From NCBI GenBank assembly GCA_963810195.1, contig CAWEMO010000002.1, positions 1 through 64,000 of the forward strand: a DNA stretch of 64,000 nt, written 5' to 3'. The notes beneath the pieces were generated by a model. The model was not told where the DNA came from. It ran no database searches and was given only the letters and a program-made list of their open reading frames with translations. A program made the position numbers and the translations under genes. Shown piece by piece: positions 57,086 through 64,000 of the stretch; positions within the stretch are counted from its first letter, which is position 1; every line of letters starts with the position of its first letter. The DNA is from Chersky-840 sp963810195 (GTDB lineage: Bacteria; Actinomycetota; Acidimicrobiia; Acidimicrobiales; UBA8190).

Positions 57086-58354
57086 TCACAGGACCTCTGA
57101 GTGGGTGGGGAGGATGAGCCGGAAGGTGGACCCCTCCCCCTCGCGCGAGTCGACCTCGACGTGTCCTTGATGGTTGGCGGCCACGTGGCGGACGATAGAC
57201 AAGCCCAGACCGGTCCCCCCGCTGTCACGGCTGCGGCCCTGGTCGACCCGGTAGAAGCGTTCGAAGATGCGGTCGAGGTCGCGGGCGGGGATGCCCACGC
57301 CGTGGTCCTCGACGTCGAGGCGGACCTGCCCGTCGGCGACCCTACCGGCGAAGCGCACCGAGCTCCCGTCGTAGGAGAACTTCACCGCGTTCTCGAGCAG
57401 GTTGTACAGGGCGGACACCAGTTGCCGACGGTCCCCGAGCACGGTGACCGGGGGGGTGGGCTCTTCGAGCTCGATCTTCACGTCACGCTGGTCGGCTGCG
57501 GCGCGCATGCGCTCGACGGCCTCGGCCATGATCAGGTTCACGAGCACGGGCTCACGCGGCGGAGCCTCCTCCGCCTCGATGCGCGACAGGTCGAGAAGGT
57601 CGTCGATGATGCGGCTCACCCGGAAGGCCTCGGTGTGGATGCGGCTGGCGAGACGCTGGGCGACGGTGGGGTCGGTCTCCGACACGAGGGTCTCGGCCAA
57701 CAGGCCCAGCGCGCCCATAGGGGTCTTGAGCTCGTGGCTCACGTTGGCGACGAAATCACGCCGAATTTCCTCGAGGCGCCGCCGCTCGGACACGTCGTCG
57801 ATGGCGGCAATGACCCCGAGGGTGCGCCGGCCGTCGTCGATGAGCTGTGTGGACACGGCGAGGGTACGGCGCGGCGGGCCGTAGAGGTCGAGCGTCTTGT
57901 ACGCCGAGCCCTGCTTCCAGGCGTCGGCGAGAAGGTCGACCACCGCCTGGGCGGCGAGTGCGTCGCCGTGCCGGCCGCCCATGAGCCCCACGGCACGGGC
58001 GTTGCGGAACACGACCGTTCCGTTCTCGTCGCACACGATGACACCCTGCGGGAGCGTGTCGAGCGCGCGCCGAAGGCGTATGGCGTCCGCCGACGACTCG
58101 GCCACGGCCTCCGTGGCGCGATCGGTGACGAGCTCGAGGTGGTGCAGCGCGGGCTCGATCCCCGTGCCGCGCTCTTCGACAGGCGCGTCGACACCGAGGC
58201 GCGACGCCAGTGCCGACAATCGTTGCTCGAGCGACTGGCGGCCGGAGCGGCGTCCGAGGATCGTCGCCACCACAATCCCGACGACGGCTACCCCGGCGAG
58301 CGCGGCGAAGCCGGCGATGACCACGTTCGAAGACACGCTGCTGGTACCCACCAC
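57086..58354 (-). CDS. Sensor histidine kinase (SenX3/PhoR-like)
   Basis: 422 residues: one N-terminal membrane helix (VVIAGFAALAGVAVVGIVVA), a PAS domain (about 110-200, LDTLPQGVIVCDENGTVVF), HisKA with phospho-His in FVANVSHELKTPMGALG, and HATPase with NLLENAVKFS (N box), DHGVGIP (G1) and GGTGLGLSIV (G2). A single helix and PAS domain match SenX3 more than PhoR. Start GTG 58354 or 58351. It is upstream of its regulator on the same strand. Confidence 0.92.
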   Translation of the reverse strand: MVGTSSVSSNVVIAGFAALAGVAVVGIVVATILGRRSGRQSLEQRLSALASRLGVDAPVEERGTGIEPALHHLELVTDRATEAVAESSADAIRLRRALDTLPQGVIVCDENGTVVFRNARAVGLMGGRHGDALAAQAVVDLLADAWKQGSAYKTLDLYGPPRRTLAVSTQLIDDGRRTLGVIAAIDDVSERRRLEEIRRDFVANVSHELKTPMGALGLLAETLVSETDPTVAQRLASRIHTEAFRVSRIIDDLLDLSRIEAEEAPPREPVLVNLIMAEAVERMRAAADQRDVKIELEEPTPPVTVLGDRRQLVSALYNLLENAVKFSYDGSSVRFAGRVADGQVRLDVEDHGVGIPARDLDRIFERFYRVDQGRSRDSGGTGLGLSIVRHVAANHQGHVEVDSREGEGSTFRLILPTHSEVL

Positions 58355-58705
58355 GGCACAAGCATGACAGGCGTGGACGAGGCCGGGCCGGTTCCCCCTG
58401 GGCCCTCCCGCGCCGTCCCGCGCCGTCCTCCGGGCCCTGGCGTCGGCCCCCTCCCCCGGCCACCGGCCCGCCCCCGCCCGGCCCGCGCCGGCCGTGTCGG
58501 TTGCCCGCCGCCCGGCCCCGAGCCGGCCGCGTCGGTGCACCCGCCCGGGCCTGAGCGGCCCCGCCCCGGCCCGGTGAGTTGCGTACCGAAAGAATATAAA
58601 AAGACATGACATAGCTTGAATCGCCCTGTCATTCCCTCTACCCTCGGTGCGCACCGTCCGACCGGCGTCCGCCATCGGGGGCTCGACAGTGGAAAGGGGA
58701 CCGTC
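58355..58705. other. 351-bp intergenic region with an AT-rich block
   Basis: Mostly very GC-rich, with no convincing gene. An abrupt AT-rich stretch at about 58586-58618 (GAATATAAAAAGACATGACAT) stands out and is the probable promoter or entry point of the conjugation module, which starts 90 bases further on. It also lies between divergent genes, so it may mark an element boundary, though no repeat of it is seen within the window. Confidence 0.4.
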
Positions 58706-59020
58706 ATGGTGCTGGCGGCAGTGCGGGCAGTGCACGAGGCGGTTTCGACGGTCACGCTCAACCCCGACCCGAGCAACCTCCCTGGTGGCGCCGTGCTCCA
58801 GCAGCTCACGGACGGCCTCGGGGGCTGGGCGCTGATCATGGCGCTGGTCGGCCTCGTGATCGGCGCCGCGGCCTGGGCCCTCGGCGCCCATTCGCAGAAC
58901 TACCACCAGTCGTTCAACGGGCGCCGGACCGTGCTCGTGTCCGCGTTGGCCGCCCTGCTGATCGGGGCGGCGCCGGCGATCGTCAACTTCTTCTTCCATG
59001 CCGGGCAGGGGGTGCACTGA
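58706..59020 (+). CDS. Small two-helix membrane protein of a conjugation module (DUF6112-like)
   Basis: 104 residues with two hydrophobic helices (ALIMALVGLVIGAAAWALGA and VLVSALAALLIGAAPAIVNF) separated by HSQNYHQSFNGRR. Size and topology resemble VirB2/TrbC pilins and the actinobacterial DUF6112 family, recognised from memory. ATG 58706 follows GAAAGGGGA. First gene of the type IV secretion cluster, two bases before the next gene's start. Confidence 0.78.
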   Translation: MVLAAVRAVHEAVSTVTLNPDPSNLPGGAVLQQLTDGLGGWALIMALVGLVIGAAAWALGAHSQNYHQSFNGRRTVLVSALAALLIGAAPAIVNFFFHAGQGVH

Positions 59021-59021
59021 C

Positions 59022-60473
59022 GTGCTCGAAGCGCTCCCGCTCTGCCCGGGATCGCTTCCGGTGGGGGGCGCGACGTGCAGCGTCGTGTCCGGTGTGGCCG
59101 GCAGCGTCGCCAGCGCCGGGGTGAACGCCATCTTCTCGGAGGCCGCCCGGTGGGTGGCGGAGGGTGCGGTGTGGTTGATCGCCCAGGTGGGTGGGGCGAT
59201 GTCGGCCAGCACCTCGATCGACCTGGACGCGGGATGGTTCCGTGTCCACGAAGCCGTCATGGCGAGCCTGGCGGCGGCGGTCGTCGTGCCCATGGCGTGC
59301 TGCGCCGCCATCCAGGCCGTCTACCGGCAGAGCGCGTCCATGCTCATGCGCACGTTCCTCGTGAACCTGCCCCTGTCGTTGCTGCTCACGGGGGTGGCGG
59401 TGACCCTCGTGCGCATGGCGTTGGCCGCGACCGACGCCATGTCGGCCATGGTCCTGTCGAGCGGCGGTGTCGACACGACGAACCTGCTCACCGGGCTCTT
59501 CGTGTTCCTCACCCCCGTCGGCTTGGTGACGGCGGGCATCGTCCCCGGCTTCGTCGTCCTCGTCGGCGGCCTGGTCGTAGCGGCAGCGGCGTTCGTGTTG
59601 TGGCTCGAGCTCGTGGTGCGCGCCGCGGCGGTCTCGGTGGCGGTGCTCTTCCTCCCGTTGTCGTTGGCGGCGCTCGTGTGGCCCTCGGTGTCCCACTGGT
59701 GCAAGCGGCTTGCCGACACCCTGGTCGCCCTGGTGCTGTCGAAGCTCGTGGTGGCGGCGGTGTTGTCGTTGGCCGCCAGTGCGATCGCGGGCGGGGTGGG
59801 GTTGTCGGCCAGCGGGGGCGGCGGGGGCTTCGCCTCGGTGGTGACGGGCATCGCCCTGCTGATCATCGCCATCCTGTCGCCGTTCACGTTGCTGCGGTTG
59901 GTGCCGGCGGTGGAGGCGGGGGCGGTGGCGCATCTGGAGTCGGCCCGTCACCGCCTGCAGAGCGTCGGGGCGGTCCCCGTACGTGCCGGCAAGAACCTCG
60001 CCGTCGAACAGATGAACAAAGCCGCGGGGAAGGCCAAGTCCGCGTTGGCCAACTTCGCCGGCACGGTCGGGGCAGGTGGATCCGAAGGCGGGGAGAGCAG
60101 CGTCGGCGTCGGCGACGGCGACGACTCGGCCCATCCGGAGCACGGTTCCGGCGGCGGCGGCGCAGGTTGGCGTGGCGCAGGCGCGGGCGGCGCAGGCCGG
60201 GGCGGCGGCGCGGGGGTGGCCACCGCGTTGGTTCTGGGCGACCCCGGCATGGCGGAGGTCTTCGAGGGCCTGCGGGCCGCCGACCCGCCGACCACTCGTC
60301 GACCCGGCGCGGGCACGTCCGCGGGTGACTCCAGCGCCGGTTCGTCGACCGCGGGTGACCGCCGAGGATCGTCAGGAGCGGACACCGGGAACACCGTCGT
60401 ACCTCCCGGTGACGCGGCCCGCGCCACGGGCGCGCCGGCGGCGGGCGAAGAAACGGGCCCCGCCGGTGAGTGA
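59022..60473 (+). CDS. TrbL/VirB6-like conjugation membrane protein
   Basis: 483 residues. Five to seven membrane helices between residues 60 and 310 (for example VVVPMACCAAIQAVYR, VGLVTAGIVPGFVVLVGGLV), then a long soluble Gly/Ser/Ala-rich tail, as in TrbL-type channel proteins of type IV secretion. GTG 59022 directly follows the preceding stop. The stop overlaps the next gene's GTG. Confidence 0.78.
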   Translation: MLEALPLCPGSLPVGGATCSVVSGVAGSVASAGVNAIFSEAARWVAEGAVWLIAQVGGAMSASTSIDLDAGWFRVHEAVMASLAAAVVVPMACCAAIQAVYRQSASMLMRTFLVNLPLSLLLTGVAVTLVRMALAATDAMSAMVLSSGGVDTTNLLTGLFVFLTPVGLVTAGIVPGFVVLVGGLVVAAAAFVLWLELVVRAAAVSVAVLFLPLSLAALVWPSVSHWCKRLADTLVALVLSKLVVAAVLSLAASAIAGGVGLSASGGGGGFASVVTGIALLIIAILSPFTLLRLVPAVEAGAVAHLESARHRLQSVGAVPVRAGKNLAVEQMNKAAGKAKSALANFAGTVGAGGSEGGESSVGVGDGDDSAHPEHGSGGGGAGWRGAGAGGAGRGGGAGVATALVLGDPGMAEVFEGLRAADPPTTRRPGAGTSAGDSSAGSSTAGDRRGSSGADTGNTVVPPGDAARATGAPAAGEETGPAGE

Positions 60474-61872
60474 GACGACTCCGACCCGGTACCGCTTCGG
60501 GCCACTCGAGCGACGCGGCCTCGTGGCAGGGTGGCGCGGAGGACAGATCGGCGCGGTCGCCGTCGCGCTGGTGGTCGGTGTCGGGGTGTTGCGAGCCTTG
60601 CCCTCACCCGTGGGCGTGGTCCTCGCCGTGGTCGCGCTGGCCGTCGGCGTCGGGGTGGCCACGTGGCCGATCTCGGGCAGGACGGCAGAGGAGTGGGCCC
60701 CCGACGCGCTGCGTCACGTCGCCGCACGGGGCCGCCGGTCCCGGGACCGGACGAGCCCGTTCGCCGGCGTGCACCTCGTCGAGGTCGACCCGGGCGCCGA
60801 GGGCTCGGGCATCCGGCTCGGGGTCCTCCACGACCGCTCCCGCCGGACGTTCACGGCTGTGCTCAGAGCATGGGACCCCGGATTCGTGCTCCTGGGGGAG
60901 GAGGACAAGGCGCAGCGCGTGAGCGCGTGGTCGGGAGTCCTGGCCTCCTTGGCACGAGACGGGTCGGCGGTGCACCGCGTGCAGTGGGTGGAGCGTGTGG
61001 TGCCGGGCGACGATGCGTCCTTCGCCTACCGACCGGACACGGTGGCCCAGGGCCCCGGATACGACGCCGCCCGTGCGTCGTACGACGCATTGTTGGCGGC
61101 CGAGGCAGATGCACCGCTGCGCCACGAGGTGCTCTTGGCGGTCACCGTCCACGCGGGGCGCGCCGCCCGTGCCGTGAAGGCGGCGGGTGGAGGTGACGCG
61201 GGAGCGTGTGCGGTCCTGCTCCGGGAGGTCGCCGGCTTGCGTCGACGACTGACCGATGCGTCGATCGACGTCGGCGCCGTCCTCGCCCCTGGCGAGCTCA
61301 GGGCGGTGATGCGGGGTGCGTTCGACGGGCACGCCGTGCGTCGCGTCCACGACGGGGCTTGGCCGTGGCCCATGGGGGTGGCGGCGGAATGGAGCCGGTT
61401 CCGGGCAGACGGCACATGGCACGCCACGTACTGGGTGGCGGAGTGGCCGCGCACCGACACCGCCCCCGACTTCCTGGGTCCCATCCTGTTGCCGTCCGAG
61501 GTCCGCCGCTCCATGGCTGTCGTCATGGAGCCTCTCGGGCCGATCGCCGCGGCGCGCAAGGTCGAGCAGGCGCGCACGGCGGACATCGCCGACGCCGAGC
61601 TCCGCCGGCGCGGTGGGTTCCTGGCGACGGCGAGGCGGCGCCGGGAGGAGGAGATCCTCGTCCGGCGCGAGGTCGAGCTGGCCGACGGTCACGCGCAGTA
61701 CCGCTTCTCAGGGTACGTGACCGTGAGTGCCGCCGACCCCGACCAACTCGAGGAGGCATGCGGGCGCGTCGAGCAGGCGGCGGGCCAGGCCGGCCTCGAG
61801 CTCCGTCGTTGCTACGGGGACCAGGCCAACGCCTTCATGAGCACTCTTCCCCTCGGCCGCGGCCTGTCCTGA
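60466..61872 (+). CDS. SCO6880-like conjugation protein
   Basis: 468 residues with two N-terminal helices (AVAVALVVGVGVLRALPSPV and the following stretch) and a large soluble domain. PISGRTAEEWAPDALRH and the ordered, mostly alpha/beta remainder resemble SCO6880 proteins in actinobacterial integrative elements, possibly the VirB3/VirB4 N-domain equivalent. GTG 60466 overlaps the previous stop. No nucleotide-binding motif is seen. Confidence 0.75.
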   Translation: MSETTPTRYRFGPLERRGLVAGWRGGQIGAVAVALVVGVGVLRALPSPVGVVLAVVALAVGVGVATWPISGRTAEEWAPDALRHVAARGRRSRDRTSPFAGVHLVEVDPGAEGSGIRLGVLHDRSRRTFTAVLRAWDPGFVLLGEEDKAQRVSAWSGVLASLARDGSAVHRVQWVERVVPGDDASFAYRPDTVAQGPGYDAARASYDALLAAEADAPLRHEVLLAVTVHAGRAARAVKAAGGGDAGACAVLLREVAGLRRRLTDASIDVGAVLAPGELRAVMRGAFDGHAVRRVHDGAWPWPMGVAAEWSRFRADGTWHATYWVAEWPRTDTAPDFLGPILLPSEVRRSMAVVMEPLGPIAAARKVEQARTADIADAELRRRGGFLATARRRREEEILVRREVELADGHAQYRFSGYVTVSAADPDQLEEACGRVEQAAGQAGLELRRCYGDQANAFMSTLPLGRGLS

Positions 61873-61887
61873 AGCCGGGCCGCGCAC

Positions 61888-63281
61888 ATGGGCAACCCCG
61901 CGCACGAGGCGACGACCCGTCATCTCGGGGCTCTCTACCCCTTTCTGTCCGAGCCCGGCCTGGGACGCGGTGGCGGTGGCGTCGGTGGTGGGGGGGTCCT
62001 GGTGGGGCGCGACCTGCTGGGCGCCACGTTCGCGTACGACCCTTTCGAGCTCTACCGACGGGGGGTGCTCACGAACCCCAACATGGTCGTGATCGGGCAG
62101 ATCGGTCGGGGCAAGAGCGCGTTCGTGAAGACCTACCTGTGGCGACTGGCCGTGTTCGGGCGTCGGGCCTGGGTGGTGGACCCCAAAGGCGAGTACGGCG
62201 CGTTGGCGCGCGCCTGGGGCGTGGAGCCCGTGGCGTTGCGCCCGGGAGGGACCATCCGGCTGAACCCGCTCGACGCGGTGCCGTCTGCGACCGGCGCCTC
62301 GACCGGTGCCGTGGCCGGTGCCGTGGCCGGTGCAGTGACCGCCGACATGACCGACGCCGAGGACATTGCGCGCGCTCGCGTTGCGAGCTCCTGGCGTCGT
62401 TGTCGGCTGCCAGCCTGGGACGAGCGCTACTTCCCACGGAGCGAAGCGCCCTGGATCTGGCGGTGGCCGACGCGTCCCCGGTGTCCCCGGGAGACCACCA
62501 CGAGGGGCAGGCTCCCGTGCCCACGTTGCCGACCGTCGTGGACGCGCTTCTGCGGCCGTCGGCGCACTCGGCTCGTGCGGTGGGCACCGACGTGGCGGGC
62601 CTTGCCGCCGACGGCCGCAACGTGGCGTTGGAGCTTCGACGCCTTGTGGCTGGTGACTTGCGGGGGATGTTCGACGGGCCGACGACGCGCGGCATCCGGC
62701 TCGACGCCCCTCTCGTGGTCCTCGACCTCTCTGCCGTCTACCACTCGGCGGCACTGGGGATCCTTATGACCTGCGCGACGGCGTGGTTGCAGGCGAGCCT
62801 CGGTGCCGTCGACGGCGCGGGCGGAGACGGGGTGGTCGTCGTCGTCGACGAGGCGTGGGCGATCCTGGCCAACTTGGGAGTGGCGCGCTGGTTGCAGTCG
62901 TCGTGGAAGCTGTCGCGAGCCAGGGGAGTGTCGAACGTGGCCGTGCTCCACCGGTTGTCCGACCTCGACACGACGGGCTCGGCAGGGTCGGAGCAGGTCG
63001 GATTGGCCCGTGGCCTGCTGGCGGACTCCGAGACGCGCGTCGTGTACGCGCAACCGCCGGGCGAGGTGGGAAGAGCGGCGAATCTGCTGGGGCTCTCGCC
63101 GACCGAGGCGGAGGTGGTCTCGCAGTTGCGACGGGGCGTCGCCCTGTGGAAGGTCGGCGCCCGGTCGTTCCTGGTCCAGCATTGCCTGTCGCCGCTCGAG
63201 GTGGCCATCGCCGACACCGACGGTCGTATGGATCGCCGGGCGCCGCGCCGGGAGGCGCCCATGAGCCCGGACCCATCATGA
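61888..63281 (+). CDS. VirB4/TraC-like conjugation ATPase, one frameshift
   Basis: About 464 residues. Walker A in VVIGQIGRGKSAFVKTYLWR (about residue 68), VVDPKGEYGALA, then after a one-base loss near 62378 the frame continues CELLASLSAASLGRALLP to Walker B VVVVVDEAWAIL (about 310) and SWKLSRARGVSNVAVLHRLS. This is the HerA/FtsK-like ATPase that powers type IV secretion. The stop overlaps the next ATG. Confidence 0.82.
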
Positions 63282-64000
63282 GCACGCTCGTGCCCGTCGC
63301 CGTCGTCATGGCGACCGCCGCGGCGGTCGGGTGGCGTACGTTCAACGGACCAGGGTCGCGCCCTGGCGCCCGCGGGGGCACAGTCGTGTTCCCGAGCGTG
63401 CGGCCCCGGGCAGGCGGGCCCCGGGCAGGCGGGCCCTGGGCAGGCGGGCCCCCGGCAGGCGGGCCCCGGGCAGGCGGGACTTCCCCTCTCCGTTACGGCC
63501 TGCGCTACGGCGTCGGCCTCCCGGGCGCGGGTCGACCGGGCGCCCCCCTGGCGCGTGCCGCCGCCGAGGTGGAACCGGCCCGCTGGGCGACCCGACGTGA
63601 CGTGCGCGCGCTCCTCGTGGACGCGCCGCGCGCCGGTCGGCTGACGCTCGGCACGGCACGGGGTCACATGCTCGCCGCCGAGCGGGGCCATTCCGTGTTG
63701 GTGGTGGGGCCCACCCAGAGTCGCAAGACGAGCGGATTCGCCGTACCGGCCATCCTCGAGTGGCAGGGCCCGGTCATCGCCGCGTCGGTGAAGTCCGACC
63801 TGGCCAGACACACCCTGACCTGGCGCCGAGGCCAGGGCCGGGTGTGGGTCTACGACCCCTCCGCGTCCACAGGGCTCGACCCTGCGTCGTGGTCGCCGCT
63901 GCAGTCCTCGCGGACATGGGAAGGTGCGCGCCGCACCGCAGCCTCGCTGACCGAGGTTGCACGGTCGTCGCCGGCATCGCTCACCGACGGCGACTTCTGG
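63278..64000 (+). CDS. VirD4/TraG-like coupling protein, truncated by window edge
   Basis: First 241 residues of a coupling ATPase that brings DNA to the secretion channel. One N-terminal hydrophobic segment, then a five-fold RAGGP-type repeat, then Walker A SVLVVGPTQSRKTSGFAVPA (about residue 145), followed by SVKSDLARHT and VYDPSAS, both typical of TraG/TraM-recognition proteins. ATG 63278 overlaps the VirB4 stop. The frame is open at the end of the window. Confidence 0.85.
   Translation, partial: MSTLVPVAVVMATAAAVGWRTFNGPGSRPGARGGTVVFPSVRPRAGGPRAGGPWAGGPPAGGPRAGGTSPLRYGLRYGVGLPGAGRPGAPLARAAAEVEPARWATRRDVRALLVDAPRAGRLTLGTARGHMLAAERGHSVLVVGPTQSRKTSGFAVPAILEWQGPVIAASVKSDLARHTLTWRRGQGRVWVYDPSASTGLDPASWSPLQSSRTWEGARRTAASLTEVARSSPASLTDGDFW
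63403..63477 (+). repeat. 15-bp in-frame tandem repeat in the coupling-protein gene
   Basis: Five copies of GCCCCGGGCAGGCGG with minor changes encode a (P/R/W)AGGP repeat next to the membrane anchor. Confidence 0.9.

Overview
This 64 kb window is high-GC DNA from an actinobacterium (Actinomycetota), most likely of the Acidimicrobiia type. The main clues are a cell-wall amidase carrying the GYWLVAxDGG repeat common in that class, a HupB-like HU with a basic tail, a SenX3/RegX3-type two-component pair, a clpS-DUF2017 pair, a DUF222-HNH gene and an actinobacterial DUF6112/SCO6880-type conjugation module. The taxon is inferred from gene content, not from a marker phylogeny.

Layout: 1-7.5 kb holds clpB and the purine genes purA, purD, purB and purC. 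All five are full length in homology but carry many single-base insertions that stop abruptly near 7.2 kb, which looks like unpolished sequence. purS and purQ follow intact. An antisense hypothetical gene and a complete IS30-family element (9107-10338) then separate purQ from purL (10.4-12.7 kb). At 12.9-20.3 kb lies a six-gene, tightly overlapping operon for a membrane complex built like hydrogenase-4/formate hydrogenlyase. Its large subunit lacks the NiFe-binding cysteines and its NuoB-like subunit lacks all four cluster cysteines.

From 20.4 to 29.3 kb comes accessory material: a universal stress protein, a decayed membrane gene, a PhyH dioxygenase divergent from a PadR regulator, an SDR, two methyltransferases, a Nudix hydrolase, a DUF222-HNH protein and a PHP phosphoesterase. 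Purine and pyrimidine synthesis resume with purF, purM and pyrE (29.7-33.1 kb). From 33.3 to 58.4 kb are housekeeping and redox genes: a flavoprotein disulfide reductase with a duplicated 5' end, a flavin-type PPOX-fold protein, hup, a ComB-like phosphatase, tRNA-Glu/Asp/Phe, a cyanophycinase-like/CysS-C-terminal fusion, DUF2017, clpS, ctaA, ctaB, a TlpA thioredoxin, an amidase, a LOG protein, an ABC-2 exporter, serS, a dimethylargininase-type hydrolase, an atypical P450, glutamate decarboxylase, an old-yellow-enzyme relative and the two-component system. From 58.7 kb to the end runs a type IV secretion/conjugation module (DUF6112, TrbL-like, SCO6880, VirB4-like, and a VirD4/TraG-like coupling protein cut by the window edge).

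Two general traits stand out. GC-rich minisatellites occur throughout; those inside coding regions have units divisible by three (9, 15, 18, 24, 27, 42 bp), while several between genes have units of 13 or 28 bp. Isolated single-base frameshifts also interrupt at least six genes outside the 5' region, so each needs read-level checking before it is called a pseudogene.
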